A model generated the notes under the pieces. The model was not told the DNA's origin and did not search any database. It saw nothing but the letters and a program-made list of their open reading frames with translations. A stretch of DNA of 64,000 bases. Source: an uncultured OM182 clade bacterium (GTDB taxonomy: Bacteria > Pseudomonadota > Gammaproteobacteria > Pseudomonadales > Azotimanducaceae). The translations under genes were made by a program, and so were the position numbers. The stretch lies in the NCBI GenBank assembly GCA_902567095.1, contig CACFLG010000002.1, positions 48,995 through 112,994 of the forward strand, read 5' to 3'. Below, one piece after another: positions 1 through 12,233 of the stretch; position 1 is the first letter of the stretch, and each line of letters begins with the position of its first letter.

Positions 1-945
1 CAATTCCCGCACATTTGATCTGATTCTCTCTCCGAGGAAGAAAGCAGTGTCACTGGGCAGCAAAACTCCCTCCAACTCTGCTTTCTTCATCAAAATTGCT
101 ACTCTTGTCTCTAGTTCTGGTGGCTCTACTGGAGCGGTCATACCCCAAACGAACCTACTCTCCAATCTTTCCTCTAAACCTTCTATTTCCTTTGGATAAC
201 GATCACAGGTCAAAACGATCTGACTTCCATCTTCTTGTAGTCGATTAAATACATGAAAAAATTCTTCCTGTGTTTTCATCCCTTTTGCTAGAAATTGTAT
301 ATCGTCCATCAATAGGACGTTGACAGTACGGTAGTATTGAGTGAAATCTGCCATTTTCCCTCTCTCGATAGCCCGTACCATATCTTCCATAAATCTCTGG
401 GAATACATATAAGCCACTTTTAACGATGGGTGACGTTCTGCTATCGAGTTTCCAACTGCATGCATGAGATGTGTTTTCCCTAAACCAACCCCACCATACA
501 AAAGAAGAGGGTTATAGGAAGAGCCTCCTACATTCTCTGATACCTGCAGCGCTGCAGCCCTCGCCAATTGATTCGATCGCCCTTCAACAAAAGAATCGAA
601 AGTAAACTCTTTGTTGAGTTCTAGGAGAGGGAAGAATTTTTCTCTGGTCGCGAAAGTATTTGAATTCGATGAAGGCCTCAATGACGGTGTTTTTTTCTCC
701 AAATCGCTACCACCAATCTCAATTCTTAATTCGTTATCAATAAGCCCATATTGGCTTAAAAGCTCTTTTATTCGCGATAGGTAATCTCGATCGATCTTAT
801 CTCTTATAAATTTATTAGGTGCCAAAAGGCAAATATCTGAATTTTCTTTTACTAGCTGCAACGGCAGTATCCAAGTCTTAAACTCACTGCCTGGCAACTC
901 TACCCTCATATCAGCCAAACACTGAGCCCACACCTTCTCAGACAA
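1..945 (-). CDS. dnaA: Chromosomal replication initiator protein DnaA (3' end truncated by the window edge)
   Basis: Reverse strand translates from TTG at 945 (LSEKVWAQCLADMRVELPGSEFKTWILPLQ...), preceded by GAGAGG; adjacent to DnaA-box cluster and rpmH. Not in the ORF track because it runs off the window. Confidence 0.93.
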   Translation of the reverse strand, partial: MSEKVWAQCLADMRVELPGSEFKTWILPLQLVKENSDICLLAPNKFIRDKIDRDYLSRIKELLSQYGLIDNELRIEIGGSDLEKKTPSLRPSSNSNTFATREKFFPLLELNKEFTFDSFVEGRSNQLARAAALQVSENVGGSSYNPLLLYGGVGLGKTHLMHAVGNSIAERHPSLKVAYMYSQRFMEDMVRAIERGKMADFTQYYRTVNVLLMDDIQFLAKGMKTQEEFFHVFNRLQEDGSQIVLTCDRYPKEIEGLEERLESRFVWGMTAPVEPPELETRVAILMKKAELEGVLLPSDTAFFLGERIRSNVREL

Positions 946-1129
946 AATTTACCTCTCAGAAACATTAAAAAGTGAAGAATCTTTAAACGACCAGATTACT
1001 GCGCGTGATTCTAGAAACACTAGAAGATGGTAACCTTAAAACAACTCCCACGACAACAGAATTTTCCTGATAGAGGGAAAAAAAATACTATTATCATAAG
1101 CTTATAGGATTAACGTGTTAAAAAAGCGT

Positions 1130-1370
1130 TGCTTACTTGTGGAAAACTTGTGGAAAAAGTTTGTTAAAAAAGGAAAAGTGGATAACCCTTTTATTTTAGA
1201 GACTTTGTCCACAAGTTATAAAAATGTTCCTAACCGGTTATGTTTCTTTTTTCCCACGCGGAGGGCATTGATCTAACTAGGATTTTATCGTTTCTTAACA
1301 GCAAAAACTTGCCTAATAAAAACAATAATAATAATTACTTAAGAAGTATTAATTATATTAATAGGAACCA
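1130..1370. other. Putative replication origin (oriC): DnaA-box cluster plus AT-rich stretch
   Basis: DnaA-box-like 9-mers TGTGGAAAA (1138-1146), TGTGGAAAA (1149-1157), AGTGGATAA (1177-1185), TTGTCCACA (1205-1213); AT-rich tract ~1311-1365; located between dnaA and rpmH. Confidence 0.75.
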
Positions 1371-1439
1371 TGTTTGACGTTAGTACACATACTAATTTAG
1401 AATCTGCTCCGCACAACATAGTCTATCCGGTAAGAAACG

Positions 1440-1574
1440 ATGAAAAGAACTTTTCAACCAAGTGTATTAAAACGCAAACGTACTCATGGCTTTAGATCTA
1501 GAATGTCAACTAGAGCCGGTAGATTATTATTAAATAGAAGAAGAGCTAAAGGAAGAAAACGCCTATCAGCGTAG
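1440..1574 (+). CDS. rpmH: 50S ribosomal protein L34
   Basis: [44 protein letters not shown]; 44 aa, below the ORF track cutoff. Confidence 0.98.
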   Translation: MKRTFQPSVLKRKRTHGFRSRMSTRAGRLLLNRRRAKGRKRLSA

Positions 1575-1638
1575 TGCTAAGAGTTTTGTAAGTTTACTAT
1601 ATACCTTTCCTCTACCTAATCTGTGAGTATGCCGAGAG

Positions 1639-1998
1639 GTGAATCAAAGATTCTCTAGTAAAAACAGACTAGCCAATACAGCTCAGTTCGATGAGGTATT
1701 CAAAAAGTCTAACAAAACTCTAAAGACCAAAGAGTTCCTGTTTCTACTGAAGGGTAACCTAATGGAAGAAAATCGGCTTGGCATAATTGTTGGCAAAAAA
1801 CACGTTTACCTATCAGTTGAAAGAAACAGATTAAGACGTTTAATCAGAGAGGGCTTTCGGACTATATTGAAACCGGGATTAGGAATAGACTTAATCGTTC
1901 TGGTTAGACCAGGAATTAATAAGAATAAAAACCACTGGCTTTTGTTAAAGAACCTTTTCCTCTTAGTCAATTCAGAAGAACTAGGTAATAAACTTTGA
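1639..1998 (+). CDS. rnpA: Ribonuclease P protein component
   Basis: [13 protein letters not shown] motif, GTG start, position after rpmH. Confidence 0.95.
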   Translation: MNQRFSSKNRLANTAQFDEVFKKSNKTLKTKEFLFLLKGNLMEENRLGIIVGKKHVYLSVERNRLRRLIREGFRTILKPGLGIDLIVLVRPGINKNKNHWLLLKNLFLLVNSEELGNKL

Positions 1999-2225
1999 AA
2001 TATATCCTTTTACTTTTAATAAAAGCTTATAAATATTCACTATCTTTTTTTTTAGGAAGACAATGTAGATTTTATCCAAGTTGTTCATCTTATGCCTATG
2101 AAGCTATCGATACTTACGGTTCAGTTAAAGGTTTAGCACTTAGTTTGAAACGAATTACACGATGCCATCCACTCTGCGAAGGCGGATATGACCCTGTACC
2201 ACTAAAAACAGAAGGACAAAACTGA
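1995..2225 (+). CDS. yidD: Membrane protein insertion efficiency factor YidD
   Basis: [15 protein letters not shown]...[14 protein letters not shown] motif; between rnpA and yidC. Confidence 0.95.
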   Translation: MKYILLLLIKAYKYSLSFFLGRQCRFYPSCSSYAYEAIDTYGSVKGLALSLKRITRCHPLCEGGYDPVPLKTEGQN

Positions 2226-3905
2226 ATGGATTATCAAAGAGTTGCTATCCTTTTTGGTTTGGCGGTTACTTCTTACCTACTAGTCTTGGCTTGGAATGAA
2301 GATTACGGTAGCGCAAGTAAAGTTGACAATGTAGTAGAGGTCGTGAATAAAAACTCACAGGAAAGTCTCGAAGAAACACCAAGCTTAAGCAACCTTGGTG
2401 ATGAAGATTTTATCCCGAGAATAACAACCCAAGATTCATTCAGCGAAAGCACTGAGAAAGAGAAAGAATTTTATAGTCCATTTATAACTATTTCGACAGA
2501 CGTTTTTGATTTAAAGATAGCTTTGAATGGCGGAGATATTATTAGTGTTGCCCTCCGTGAATATCCGCAGGATCTTGATGATCCTAAAAACCCATTTGTG
2601 CTCGTTGACCCCAGGAATTCCTATGCAGCTCAGACTGGATTAATAGGTCAAAACGGCACTGACAAGAACGGTGTTAGACCTACTTTTAGAAGTTCGAAGA
2701 CCGATTACACAATAGGAACGGCTGATGAACTTGTAGTTGAGTTGTTCCATACACAGGAAAATGGAACCGAAATAAAGAAAGTTTTTACATTTAGACGGGG
2801 GGATTATTTAGCGAACGTATCTTACAAAATAAGCAATAGATCATACGAATCATGGATAGGCGCGATGTATGCCCAAATTAAACGGGATGGAAAAGTGCCA
2901 GCTGGTTTTGAAGGAAATTTTATGGGTATGCAGCCTTTCGTAGGGGCGGCTACCAGAACCAAAGACCAGATCTTTAAAAAAATAGAATTTGATGATCTAA
3001 ATGAAGCACCGTTTCGAGTGACGAGAGCGGAAGGTTATATGGCTATGGTGCAGCATTATTTTATCACAGCTTGGGCGCCAACTGATAAAGCTGCTTTGCA
3101 GAACTATTATGCGAGGAAACTAGCATCCACCGGTGTTTACTTGATGGGACTTACTACTCAGCCAATTTCGATAGCGCCCGGAGATCAGGAAGAAATATCG
3201 ATAAGTTTTTATGCTGGACCTAAAGATCAGTATAGATTGCAGGAAATAGCTACAGGCCTTGATCTCACTGTGGATTATGGTTTTCTCTGGTGGTTATCTC
3301 AGCCTCTCTTTTATCTTCTTACATATGTGCATGGATTAGTTGGCAATTGGGGATTGGCAATCATCGGACTAACTTTAATAGTAAAGTTGTTACTCTGGCC
3401 GTTATCAGCCTCTGGTTATCGGTCTATGGCTAAGATGCGAAAGCTTAGTCCTGAAATGGCCAGATTAAAGGAGCGGCACGGAGAAGATAGGCAAGCATTT
3501 TCTCAAGCAATGATGGAGCTCTATAAAAAAGAGGGCACAAATCCACTCGGCGGATGTTTCCCTATCCTACTGCAAATGCCAGTGTTTTTAGCGCTTTATT
3601 GGACGTTAATGGAAAGTGTAGAGTTGCGACAAGCACCTTTTGTTTTTTGGATAAAAGATCTTTCTGTTATGGACCCCTATTTTGTTTTGCCGATTTTGAT
3701 GGGTGTTTCAATGTACCTTACTCAGAGAATGCAGCCTGAGCCACCAGACCCAGTGCAAGCGGCTGTATTCAAGTACATGCCCGTAATTTTTACGTTTTTG
3801 TTTCTATGGTTCCCCGCAGGTCTGGTGCTCTACTGGCTAGTCAATAATGTTCTTTCTATTCTTCAACAATGGTTCGTGACACGCCAACTAGAAAAATCAA
3901 GCTAG
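2226..3905 (+). CDS. yidC: Membrane protein insertase YidC
   Basis: 559 aa; N-terminal periplasmic domain and C-terminal 60KD insertase domain (NPLGGCFPILLQMPVFLALYWTL). Confidence 0.97.
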   Translation: MDYQRVAILFGLAVTSYLLVLAWNEDYGSASKVDNVVEVVNKNSQESLEETPSLSNLGDEDFIPRITTQDSFSESTEKEKEFYSPFITISTDVFDLKIALNGGDIISVALREYPQDLDDPKNPFVLVDPRNSYAAQTGLIGQNGTDKNGVRPTFRSSKTDYTIGTADELVVELFHTQENGTEIKKVFTFRRGDYLANVSYKISNRSYESWIGAMYAQIKRDGKVPAGFEGNFMGMQPFVGAATRTKDQIFKKIEFDDLNEAPFRVTRAEGYMAMVQHYFITAWAPTDKAALQNYYARKLASTGVYLMGLTTQPISIAPGDQEEISISFYAGPKDQYRLQEIATGLDLTVDYGFLWWLSQPLFYLLTYVHGLVGNWGLAIIGLTLIVKLLLWPLSASGYRSMAKMRKLSPEMARLKERHGEDRQAFSQAMMELYKKEGTNPLGGCFPILLQMPVFLALYWTLMESVELRQAPFVFWIKDLSVMDPYFVLPILMGVSMYLTQRMQPEPPDPVQAAVFKYMPVIFTFLFLWFPAGLVLYWLVNNVLSILQQWFVTRQLEKSS

Positions 3906-3918
3906 AAAGGAACTAACT

Positions 3919-5253
3919 ATGGCCTACATCAAAGATACGATTGCGGCCATAGCGACTCCACCAGGAAAAGGCGGTGTGGGCATTGTTCGTATATCAGGTC
4001 CTGTGGCGGTTCGGATCGGTAAAGAAATCTCAAAAAGAGAAACGGAGCCTAGAGTAGCAACCCTTGTCAGTTTTTATGATGACCGAGGAAGGACTATCGA
4101 CCAAGGATTGTTGATTTGCTTTCAGGGCCCCCATTCGTTCACGGGAGAGGATCTAATCGAACTCCAAGGACATGGAGGTCCTGTTGTAATGGATCTTTTG
4201 TTAAAAAGAGCGATTCAATTGGGAGCGAGACAAGCTGGCCCTGGAGAATTCAGTCAGAGAGCTTTTCTCAATGACAAAATTGATCTTGTTCAAGCTGAGG
4301 CTATAGCTGACTTGATCAATAGCTCGAGTGAGCAGGCTGCGCTCGGGTCAATGAGGTCCCTACAAGGGGATTTCTCAAACCAAATTAATTCCACATTAAA
4401 GAAACTCGTACAACTTCGAGTTTTAGTCGAAGCAGCAGCGGACTTCCCTGAGGATGGGATAGAAGCGGAGATTAATAAGGATGAAAAAGAGAAATTGAAA
4501 TATCTGTTAAATCAGCTAGATCAGCTTCTGGAAGGTGCAAAGGAAGGACATGCTTTTTCGCAGGGCGTTTCGTTAGTTCTTACCGGAAAACCAAACGCTG
4601 GAAAATCGAGCTTGATGAATGCTTTATGCAAGAGAGATGTTTCAATAGTTACCGAGATTCCAGGGACAACAAGAGATGTAGTGAGGGAAGACGCGATAAT
4701 AGAAGGCGTAACCTTTAGGATCTTAGATACAGCGGGAACAAGACAGGCAAAAAATAAAATCGAGGCTGAGGGTGTCAAAAGGGCACTTAAAGAAGTAGAG
4801 CGGGCAGACATTGTTTTGAATCTAGTTGACGTGAGTGAAAATATAGAACTCGAAATGATGGAAGAGCTTGAAAAAAATAAGCGAGCCAAGGAAATAGTGG
4901 TTTACAATAAGGTAGATCTTTTACACAAAAAATCGATTCCGAGTAGCTTTCAGTGTGTTTCAGTAAAAACTGGCGGTGGTTTACAAAAGCTAAAAAAAAG
5001 ATTAATTAAAGAGCTAGGAGTTCTTAGCGGTGGAGATTCAATTTTTAGTGCAAGACGCAGGCATATCACAGCAATAGAACAAGCGCGCATTCATATTCTT
5101 GAAGCTATAGGTTTTATAGGTATAGAAAACCAGATTGATCTTCTTGCAGAAGAGCTAAGGTTGGCTCAGTTAGCTTTGGATTCGATTACGGGCACCTTTA
5201 CATCCGATGATTTGCTAGGAGAAATTTTTAACAATTTCTGCATCGGAAAGTGA
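3919..5253 (+). CDS. mnmE: tRNA modification GTPase MnmE
   Basis: GKPNAGKSSLMNAL, DTAGTR, C-terminal FCIGK. Confidence 0.97.
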   Translation: MAYIKDTIAAIATPPGKGGVGIVRISGPVAVRIGKEISKRETEPRVATLVSFYDDRGRTIDQGLLICFQGPHSFTGEDLIELQGHGGPVVMDLLLKRAIQLGARQAGPGEFSQRAFLNDKIDLVQAEAIADLINSSSEQAALGSMRSLQGDFSNQINSTLKKLVQLRVLVEAAADFPEDGIEAEINKDEKEKLKYLLNQLDQLLEGAKEGHAFSQGVSLVLTGKPNAGKSSLMNALCKRDVSIVTEIPGTTRDVVREDAIIEGVTFRILDTAGTRQAKNKIEAEGVKRALKEVERADIVLNLVDVSENIELEMMEELEKNKRAKEIVVYNKVDLLHKKSIPSSFQCVSVKTGGGLQKLKKRLIKELGVLSGGDSIFSARRRHITAIEQARIHILEAIGFIGIENQIDLLAEELRLAQLALDSITGTFTSDDLLGEIFNNFCIGK

Positions 5254-5322
5254 CATAATAAATCAAGTTGACCGCTACATTTTGAGTATAAAAACGGTCT
5301 AAAACTTCAATTAGAGATTCTT

Positions 5323-7194
5323 ATGAAAGCATTCGATGTGATCGTTGTAGGAGGGGGACATGCTGGCACAGAGGCGGCTTTAGCATCTGCCCGGGCCGGG
5401 GCTAGTACTTTGCTGCTTACTCAAAACATCGAAACGATTGGTCAAATGTCGTGCAATCCTGCCATTGGAGGTATAGGAAAGAGCCATTTGGTTAAAGAGA
5501 TTGATGCCCTTGGTGGGGCCATGGGGATTGCTGCTGATCGCGCTGGGATTCATTGGAGGATACTTAATTCCCGAAAAGGACCTGCCGTTCAAGCAACTAG
5601 AGCACAAGCAGATAGAGCTTTATATAAGGCTGCAATTCGTAAAATAGTTGAGACCCAAGTTGGGCTTTCAATATTTCAACAATCGGTTGTCGATCTAAGA
5701 TTCAAGGGACAAAAGGTAGATTCTGTAATAACTGATAGTGGGTTAAGGATAAAAACCAAAGGGTTGGTTTTAACAGTTGGTACTTTCCTTGGTGGAGTTA
5801 TTCATGTTGGCTTGAATAAGCAAACTGGCGGAAGAATGGGCGACGGCCCTTCTAACTTATTGGCCCAAAAATTGAGAGACATAGAGTTCGGCGTTGATCG
5901 CCTAAAAACCGGTACTCCGCCGAGAATCGACGGGAAGACTGTTAATTTTGGCCTGCTCGAAGAACAGCCAGGCGAGTCTCAGCGGCCCACTATGTCTTTT
6001 TTAGGAAAGCCAGAAGATCATCCACGACAAGTTCTCTGCCATATTGCTCATACCAATGAAAAAACTCATGACATAATTAGGAAGGGTTTAGACCGTTCTC
6101 CCCTTTTTACAGGCCAAATAGAAGGCGTTGGCCCGAGATACTGCCCTTCAATTGAAGATAAGATCGAAAGGTTTTCAGACAAGAATCAGCATCAGATTTT
6201 TATAGAGCCAGAAGGCCTAGGAACTCAGGAACTTTATCCTAATGGTATTAGCACAAGTTTACCCTACGATGTGCAATTGGACTTGGTTAGGTCGATTAAA
6301 GGTTTTGAAGATGCTCACATAACAAGACCAGGTTACGCCATTGAGTATGATTTTTTTGAACCAAGGAATCTTTACCCGAGTCTGCAAACAAAGAAAATCG
6401 TAGGTCTTTTTTTTGCAGGTCAGATTAATGGGACCACAGGGTATGAAGAGGCTGCTGCTCAAGGTCTAATAGCGGGGTTGAATGCGGCGCGCTTGTCCCA
6501 AGAAAAAGAGCCGTGGGTCCCAAAAAGAAGCGAAGCTTATGTGGGTGTGATGATCGACGATCTTGTCACAATGGGAACGAAAGAGCCTTATCGTATGTTC
6601 ACTTCTCGAGCGGAATACCGATTAATTCTTCGCCAAGATAATGCTGATAGAAGACTAACTCCCAAGGGCCGAGAGCTGGGGATCATTGACGAAAAAAGAT
6701 GGACAAAATTTTGCGAAAAGAGAGATCGAATAGACGAAATAAGCAAGAAAATAAAGAAAATCTTTATTTCGGCGGAGGACAAAAAAGTTAACGCCATGCT
6801 CAATAAACCTTTAGGTAGGGAATATAGTGTTTTTGAAGTCATGAAACGCCCTGAAATTAAGGGGATGGCCTTATTGGAGGCAGCGGGTTTAAAAATGATT
6901 TCTTCAAGTGTCGCGGAACAGATAGAGATAGATTGCAAGTATCAGGGCTATATTAGTCGGCAGGAAAAAGAGGTGGAAAAAAACAAGTCTCACTTTGATC
7001 AGCCTATTCCATCAGACTTTTGTTTTGATTCGATACCAGGCTTATCTAATGAAGCAAAACAGAAGTTAGCTCTAATAAAACCAAAGAACCTGGGACAGGC
7101 AGGACGTATCCCTGGTATGACCCCAGCTGCTGTCTCTCTTTTGATGGTCTATTTGAAAAAGGGAGACAGTATACAAAACGTGCAAGCTGATTGA
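5323..7194 (+). CDS. mnmG: tRNA uridine-5-carboxymethylaminomethyl modification enzyme MnmG
   Basis: [21 protein letters not shown] motif; [11 protein letters not shown]. Confidence 0.98.
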   Translation: MKAFDVIVVGGGHAGTEAALASARAGASTLLLTQNIETIGQMSCNPAIGGIGKSHLVKEIDALGGAMGIAADRAGIHWRILNSRKGPAVQATRAQADRALYKAAIRKIVETQVGLSIFQQSVVDLRFKGQKVDSVITDSGLRIKTKGLVLTVGTFLGGVIHVGLNKQTGGRMGDGPSNLLAQKLRDIEFGVDRLKTGTPPRIDGKTVNFGLLEEQPGESQRPTMSFLGKPEDHPRQVLCHIAHTNEKTHDIIRKGLDRSPLFTGQIEGVGPRYCPSIEDKIERFSDKNQHQIFIEPEGLGTQELYPNGISTSLPYDVQLDLVRSIKGFEDAHITRPGYAIEYDFFEPRNLYPSLQTKKIVGLFFAGQINGTTGYEEAAAQGLIAGLNAARLSQEKEPWVPKRSEAYVGVMIDDLVTMGTKEPYRMFTSRAEYRLILRQDNADRRLTPKGRELGIIDEKRWTKFCEKRDRIDEISKKIKKIFISAEDKKVNAMLNKPLGREYSVFEVMKRPEIKGMALLEAAGLKMISSSVAEQIEIDCKYQGYISRQEKEVEKNKSHFDQPIPSDFCFDSIPGLSNEAKQKLALIKPKNLGQAGRIPGMTPAAVSLLMVYLKKGDSIQNVQAD

Positions 7195-7805
7195 TGTCTT
7201 TGGACAGCGCTATAAAAGATGGGCTGATTTCTTTAGGCCTTAGGCATACCGAAGCTTTTATTTCTAAGCTGGAGGCTTACCTTGTTTTACTTTCTAGGTG
7301 GAACAGAATCACTAATCTCTCCGGGATTAAAAGACTGACTGATATGGTTTCTGTGCACCTAATGGACTCTCTATCTGTTCACGCTTACCTTGAGGGAAAG
7401 ACCATTTTAGATGTGGGGAGTGGTGCTGGCTTGCCTGGCATACCGCTAGCAATTTTGTACCCAAAAAAGTTTTTTACCCTGTTAGACTCGAATGGCAAGA
7501 AAACAAGATTTATGCGACAAGCGGTAATAGATTTGAAACTCGACAATGTTCAGATAATACAGGAAAGAGTAGAGGCTTTTCAGGGAGAGTTTGATCATGT
7601 TATTTCTAGAGCATTTAGCTCGCTAAAGAATTTTTTAGATTCTAGTGAGCGATTAGTGAAACCGGGCGGAACTCTATTGGCTATGAAAGGAGATAAAATG
7701 GAGCAGTTAAACAACAAAAAAATTAGCGTGTATCCATTATCTGTTCCTGAATTAAAATCCCCACGCCATTTATATGTGATTGAAAAACCTGCGAGGCTTA
7801 TTTAG
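7191..7805 (+). CDS. rsmG: 16S rRNA (guanine527-N7)-methyltransferase
   Basis: [25 protein letters not shown]; after mnmG. Confidence 0.95.
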   Translation: MMSLDSAIKDGLISLGLRHTEAFISKLEAYLVLLSRWNRITNLSGIKRLTDMVSVHLMDSLSVHAYLEGKTILDVGSGAGLPGIPLAILYPKKFFTLLDSNGKKTRFMRQAVIDLKLDNVQIIQERVEAFQGEFDHVISRAFSSLKNFLDSSERLVKPGGTLLAMKGDKMEQLNNKKISVYPLSVPELKSPRHLYVIEKPARLI

Positions 7806-8602
7806 TGACTATAGTATTTGCTGTTGCAAATCAGAAAGGAGGTGTTGGAAAGACGACCACCAGCGTTAACTTGGCTGCCTCGCTGGGATTGATGAACAGA
7901 GAGGTGCTACTTATAGACCTTGATCCTCAAGGAAATGCAACGATGGGGAGTGGGATGGAAAAAAAAGAACTTCCCCACTCAATTTATGATGTACTAATCG
8001 GAGAAAAATCAGCTGAGGAGAGTTTGGTTAAGGCAGAGGCCGCAGGCTACGATGTCCTTGGAGCAAACTCTGATCTAATAGGAGCGGAGATAGAACTGCT
8101 AGATTTGGATAGAAGAGAATATAGACTGAAAGATGCGCTATTAGGTTTTGGGGGCAAATATGATTTTATCGTATTAGACTGTCCGCCTGCATTGGGAGTT
8201 TTAACCTTGAACGGATTAGTTGCTTCAGACAGTGTTATCATACCTATGCAGTGCGAATACTATGCGCTTGAAGGTCTCACTGCACTTTTAGATACCATTG
8301 ATAGGATATCGTCCAGCCTAAACCCCAAACTCAAGGTTGAGGGACTGTTACGAACTATGTATGACCCACGCAACAGTTTAAGCAGAGACGTTTCTTTACA
8401 TTTGATAGACCATTTTGGTGATGCTGTTTACCGGACTATTGTCCCAAAAAATGTTCGGCTTGCTGAGGCTCCTAGTTATGGCGTTCCAGTGCACTTTTAT
8501 GACAAATATTCCAGAGGATCCAAGGCATACTTAGCTTTAGCTGGAGAGGTTCTGAACAGGCATCCAGAAGCGGCAAATAAAGGCGGAGAGAATGGTGATT
8601 AA
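7805..8602 (+). CDS. parA: Chromosome partitioning ATPase ParA (Soj)
   Basis: ANQKGGVGKTTTSVNLA deviant Walker A; GTG start; followed by parB. Confidence 0.96.
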   Translation: MTIVFAVANQKGGVGKTTTSVNLAASLGLMNREVLLIDLDPQGNATMGSGMEKKELPHSIYDVLIGEKSAEESLVKAEAAGYDVLGANSDLIGAEIELLDLDRREYRLKDALLGFGGKYDFIVLDCPPALGVLTLNGLVASDSVIIPMQCEYYALEGLTALLDTIDRISSSLNPKLKVEGLLRTMYDPRNSLSRDVSLHLIDHFGDAVYRTIVPKNVRLAEAPSYGVPVHFYDKYSRGSKAYLALAGEVLNRHPEAANKGGENGD

Positions 8603-9464
8603 AAAAAGAGGTCTTGGAAGAGGGCTGGATGCGTTGTTGCCTAAGAAAAACACAAATCCGGCAGAAGAGAGTTTCGAAGAAGGCTTACGAGATATCCCGG
8701 TCACAAACATTTGTCCTGGCAAATATCAGCCCAGGAGAGTTTTCCGCGAGGAGTCGTTAGAGGAATTAAGTGCGTCAATTGTTTCTCAAGGGCTTGTGCA
8801 ACCCATTGTTTTGAGAAAAATTGAGAAGGGCGATTACGAAATTATATCAGGCGAGCGGCGCTGGAGAGCAGCAAAATTAGCGGGGCTTGAAACAGTTCCT
8901 GCAGTTGTGAAAGAAGCGAGTGATGAGTCGGTTCTTGCAATGTCTTTGATAGAAAACATTCAGAGAGAAGATTTAAACCCCTTGGAAGAAGCCTATGCAA
9001 TGCAACGTCTCATAGATGAGTTTAATTTAACTCATGAAGACGTAGCTAAGTCTCTAGGCAAATCAAGAAGTGGAGTTTCGAATACGCTTCGTTTAATCAA
9101 TCTAGATATCGAAGTCGCTCAAATGCTTTCAGACGGAAAAATAGAAATGGGCCATGCAAGAGCGTTACTAGGAGCAGAAAGCGCTCGACAACTTAGTTTG
9201 GCAAATATAGTTCTTAAACAATCTCTTAATGTTCGGCAAACAGAAGAATTGATAAGAAAAGATTTGAATAGGGGAGAAGATGCAGAGTCTTTCCCGAAAA
9301 AGACCGATCCTGACAAAGAGCGTTTGGAAACGGGATTAAGCCAAACGCTAGGACAGCCAGTTAAAATTACCAGTTCAGTTTCAGGGAAAGGGAAGCTAGA
9401 AATATCATTTTCCTCTCTTAATGAACTTGATGGCCTTTTAGCTCGTCTTGGTTATCAGGATTAA
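8592..9464 (+). CDS. parB: Chromosome partitioning protein ParB
   Basis: GLGRGLDALL, YQPRRVF, GERRWRAAKLAG, SLIENIQREDLNPLEEA. Confidence 0.97.
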   Translation: MVIKKRGLGRGLDALLPKKNTNPAEESFEEGLRDIPVTNICPGKYQPRRVFREESLEELSASIVSQGLVQPIVLRKIEKGDYEIISGERRWRAAKLAGLETVPAVVKEASDESVLAMSLIENIQREDLNPLEEAYAMQRLIDEFNLTHEDVAKSLGKSRSGVSNTLRLINLDIEVAQMLSDGKIEMGHARALLGAESARQLSLANIVLKQSLNVRQTEELIRKDLNRGEDAESFPKKTDPDKERLETGLSQTLGQPVKITSSVSGKGKLEISFSSLNELDGLLARLGYQD

Positions 9465-9612
9465 ATAAGTAATTAGTAATTTTCTGAAACTTGGAAAGTG
9501 TTTAGAAATTCCAAGAAATTCATTAAAACCTCAAGTTCCAAGTTGCTCACTTAAAGCTTAATCACTATACTTCGCTTGGAAAATTTGATGTGTTTGAGGA
9601 GAGTTTTTACTG

Positions 9613-9987
9613 TTGGCAAAAATTTCAGAGCCGCTGTTAAAGATTCTCAAACTTCAAACTCTTTTGGCATTAATTTTCGGGCTGCCATTGTACTTTCTGA
9701 AGATTGATGCGGCAGTGGCTGTCTTGGCCGCAGCAACAGTGGCAGTAGTGCCCGGACTGTACACCTTGTTCGTTAATGCGCTGCCTTTGGAGAGAGGTTC
9801 TACAGGAATAGGAAGGGTTGTTAAGGCAGAAATAGGGAAATACTGCATTACGATAGCGCTGTTAATTGGGATATTTGTGTCGATAGAGGATTTGAACCCG
9901 GGGATATTTTTTGTTTCTCTGCTTGTTTTTTACTTCAGTCCATCGATGCTGCCTTTTTTGCCTAGGTTAGAGAAAGATAAGATTTAA
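9613..9987 (+). CDS. atpI: ATP synthase subunit I
   Basis: Small four-helix membrane protein immediately upstream of atpB. Confidence 0.8.
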   Translation: MAKISEPLLKILKLQTLLALIFGLPLYFLKIDAAVAVLAAATVAVVPGLYTLFVNALPLERGSTGIGRVVKAEIGKYCITIALLIGIFVSIEDLNPGIFFVSLLVFYFSPSMLPFLPRLEKDKI

Positions 9988-10001
9988 TGGTCAACCATTA
10001 G

Positions 10002-10868
<867 letters not shown>

Positions 10869-10898
10869 ATTGAAAAGAAAAAAGACTTTATAACGTAG

Positions 10899-11135
<237 letters not shown>

Positions 11136-11165
11136 CAGCCGAGCCTTTTTTAAGGGAGAGCATTA

Positions 11166-11636
11166 GTGAATATTAACTTGACGATATTAGGACAAGCTAT
11201 TTCTTTTGCGTTTTTTGTCCTTTTTTGTATGAAGTATGTCTGGCCACCTCTGACCAGTATTCTTAGGGAACGCAGAGAGGCAATAATTGAAGGTCTAGAA
11301 AAAGCAGCTCAGGCTGAAAAAGAACTTGAAAAAGCGAATGATGCAGCGGGACAAGAACTTGAACAGGCTAAAAAGCAGTCCGCCGAATTAATTTCGCAGG
11401 CAAGATCGAGAGCCTCTCAGCTTGAAGAAGAAGCTAAAGACCGAGCCAAAGAAGAAGCTGCAAGGATTATTGCCGGAGCGCAAGGCCAAATTGACCAAGA
11501 AGTTAGTAGAGCCAGGGAAGAGTTAAGAGCTAAGGTAGGTGCGCTAGCTGTTCAAGGTGCTGAAAAGATATTGGGTGCCGCTGTGGATCGCAGTGCTCAC
11601 GAAAATATGCTCAAGAAATTGGCAGAGGAGCTCTAG
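11166..11636 (+). CDS. atpF: F0F1 ATP synthase subunit b
   Basis: One TM plus long coiled coil; operon position; GTG start. Confidence 0.97.
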   Translation: MNINLTILGQAISFAFFVLFCMKYVWPPLTSILRERREAIIEGLEKAAQAEKELEKANDAAGQELEQAKKQSAELISQARSRASQLEEEAKDRAKEEAARIIAGAQGQIDQEVSRAREELRAKVGALAVQGAEKILGAAVDRSAHENMLKKLAEEL

Positions 11637-11643
11637 GGGTTTT

Positions 11644-12186
11644 ATGGCTGAAGCAGAACTCGCTACAGTTGCTCGGCCTTACGCTCGGGCAATCTTCTCT
11701 AGCGCTTTAGAAGGTAAAAGTAAACTCGATCATTGGTCGGAGATATTGTCTTCACTTGTGGTGGTGGTGTCCGATGACTCGGCTCGGGCGATATTGAGTA
11801 GTCCGGGTTATACGAATCAGCAGAAGACTGAATTTTTCGAAAGTATTTTAGGTAGTAGGCTAGACATTGAAGCGAAGAATTTTATCTCGCTACTAGCGGA
11901 ATATAATCGGGTGAATTTACTCGCCTCTATTGCGGATATTTATGAGCGGATGAAGGCTAACCATCAAAAAACTTTGGAAGTTAAAATAACCAGTGCTTAC
12001 GAACTATCCGATAATGAGTCTGAAGCTCTAATCACTGCTTTGAGTTCCAAGCTCGGGAGAGACATTGGCCTAGAGATAAGCGTGGACGAGAAGTTAATTG
12101 GCGGAGCAATCATAAAGACCGAGGACAACGTCATAGACGACTCCATCAAAGGCAAGTTGGAAAAGTTTGCAAACAATTTGAACTAA
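11644..12186 (+). CDS. atpH: F0F1 ATP synthase subunit delta
   Basis: MAEAELATVARPYARAIFSSA from ATG 11644 (the ORF track over-extends to 11557). Confidence 0.96.
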   Translation: MAEAELATVARPYARAIFSSALEGKSKLDHWSEILSSLVVVVSDDSARAILSSPGYTNQQKTEFFESILGSRLDIEAKNFISLLAEYNRVNLLASIADIYERMKANHQKTLEVKITSAYELSDNESEALITALSSKLGRDIGLEISVDEKLIGGAIIKTEDNVIDDSIKGKLEKFANNLN

Positions 12187-12233
12187 TATAAGAACCCCTA
12201 TTGGAAATATAAATTTCCTTCGAGGAATAGAAT

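Noticed and set aside
4521-4889. 122-aa antisense ORF inside mnmE (and similar minus-strand ORFs inside mnmG, parB, atpA, atpG, atpD and others)
   Set aside because: Opposite strand of strongly conserved coding genes, serine-rich shadow translations, no recognizable domains or start signals.
7805-9464. parS site near parAB
   Set aside because: No TGTTTCACGTGAAACA-like palindrome noticed in the dnaA-parB region; a motif scan would be needed.
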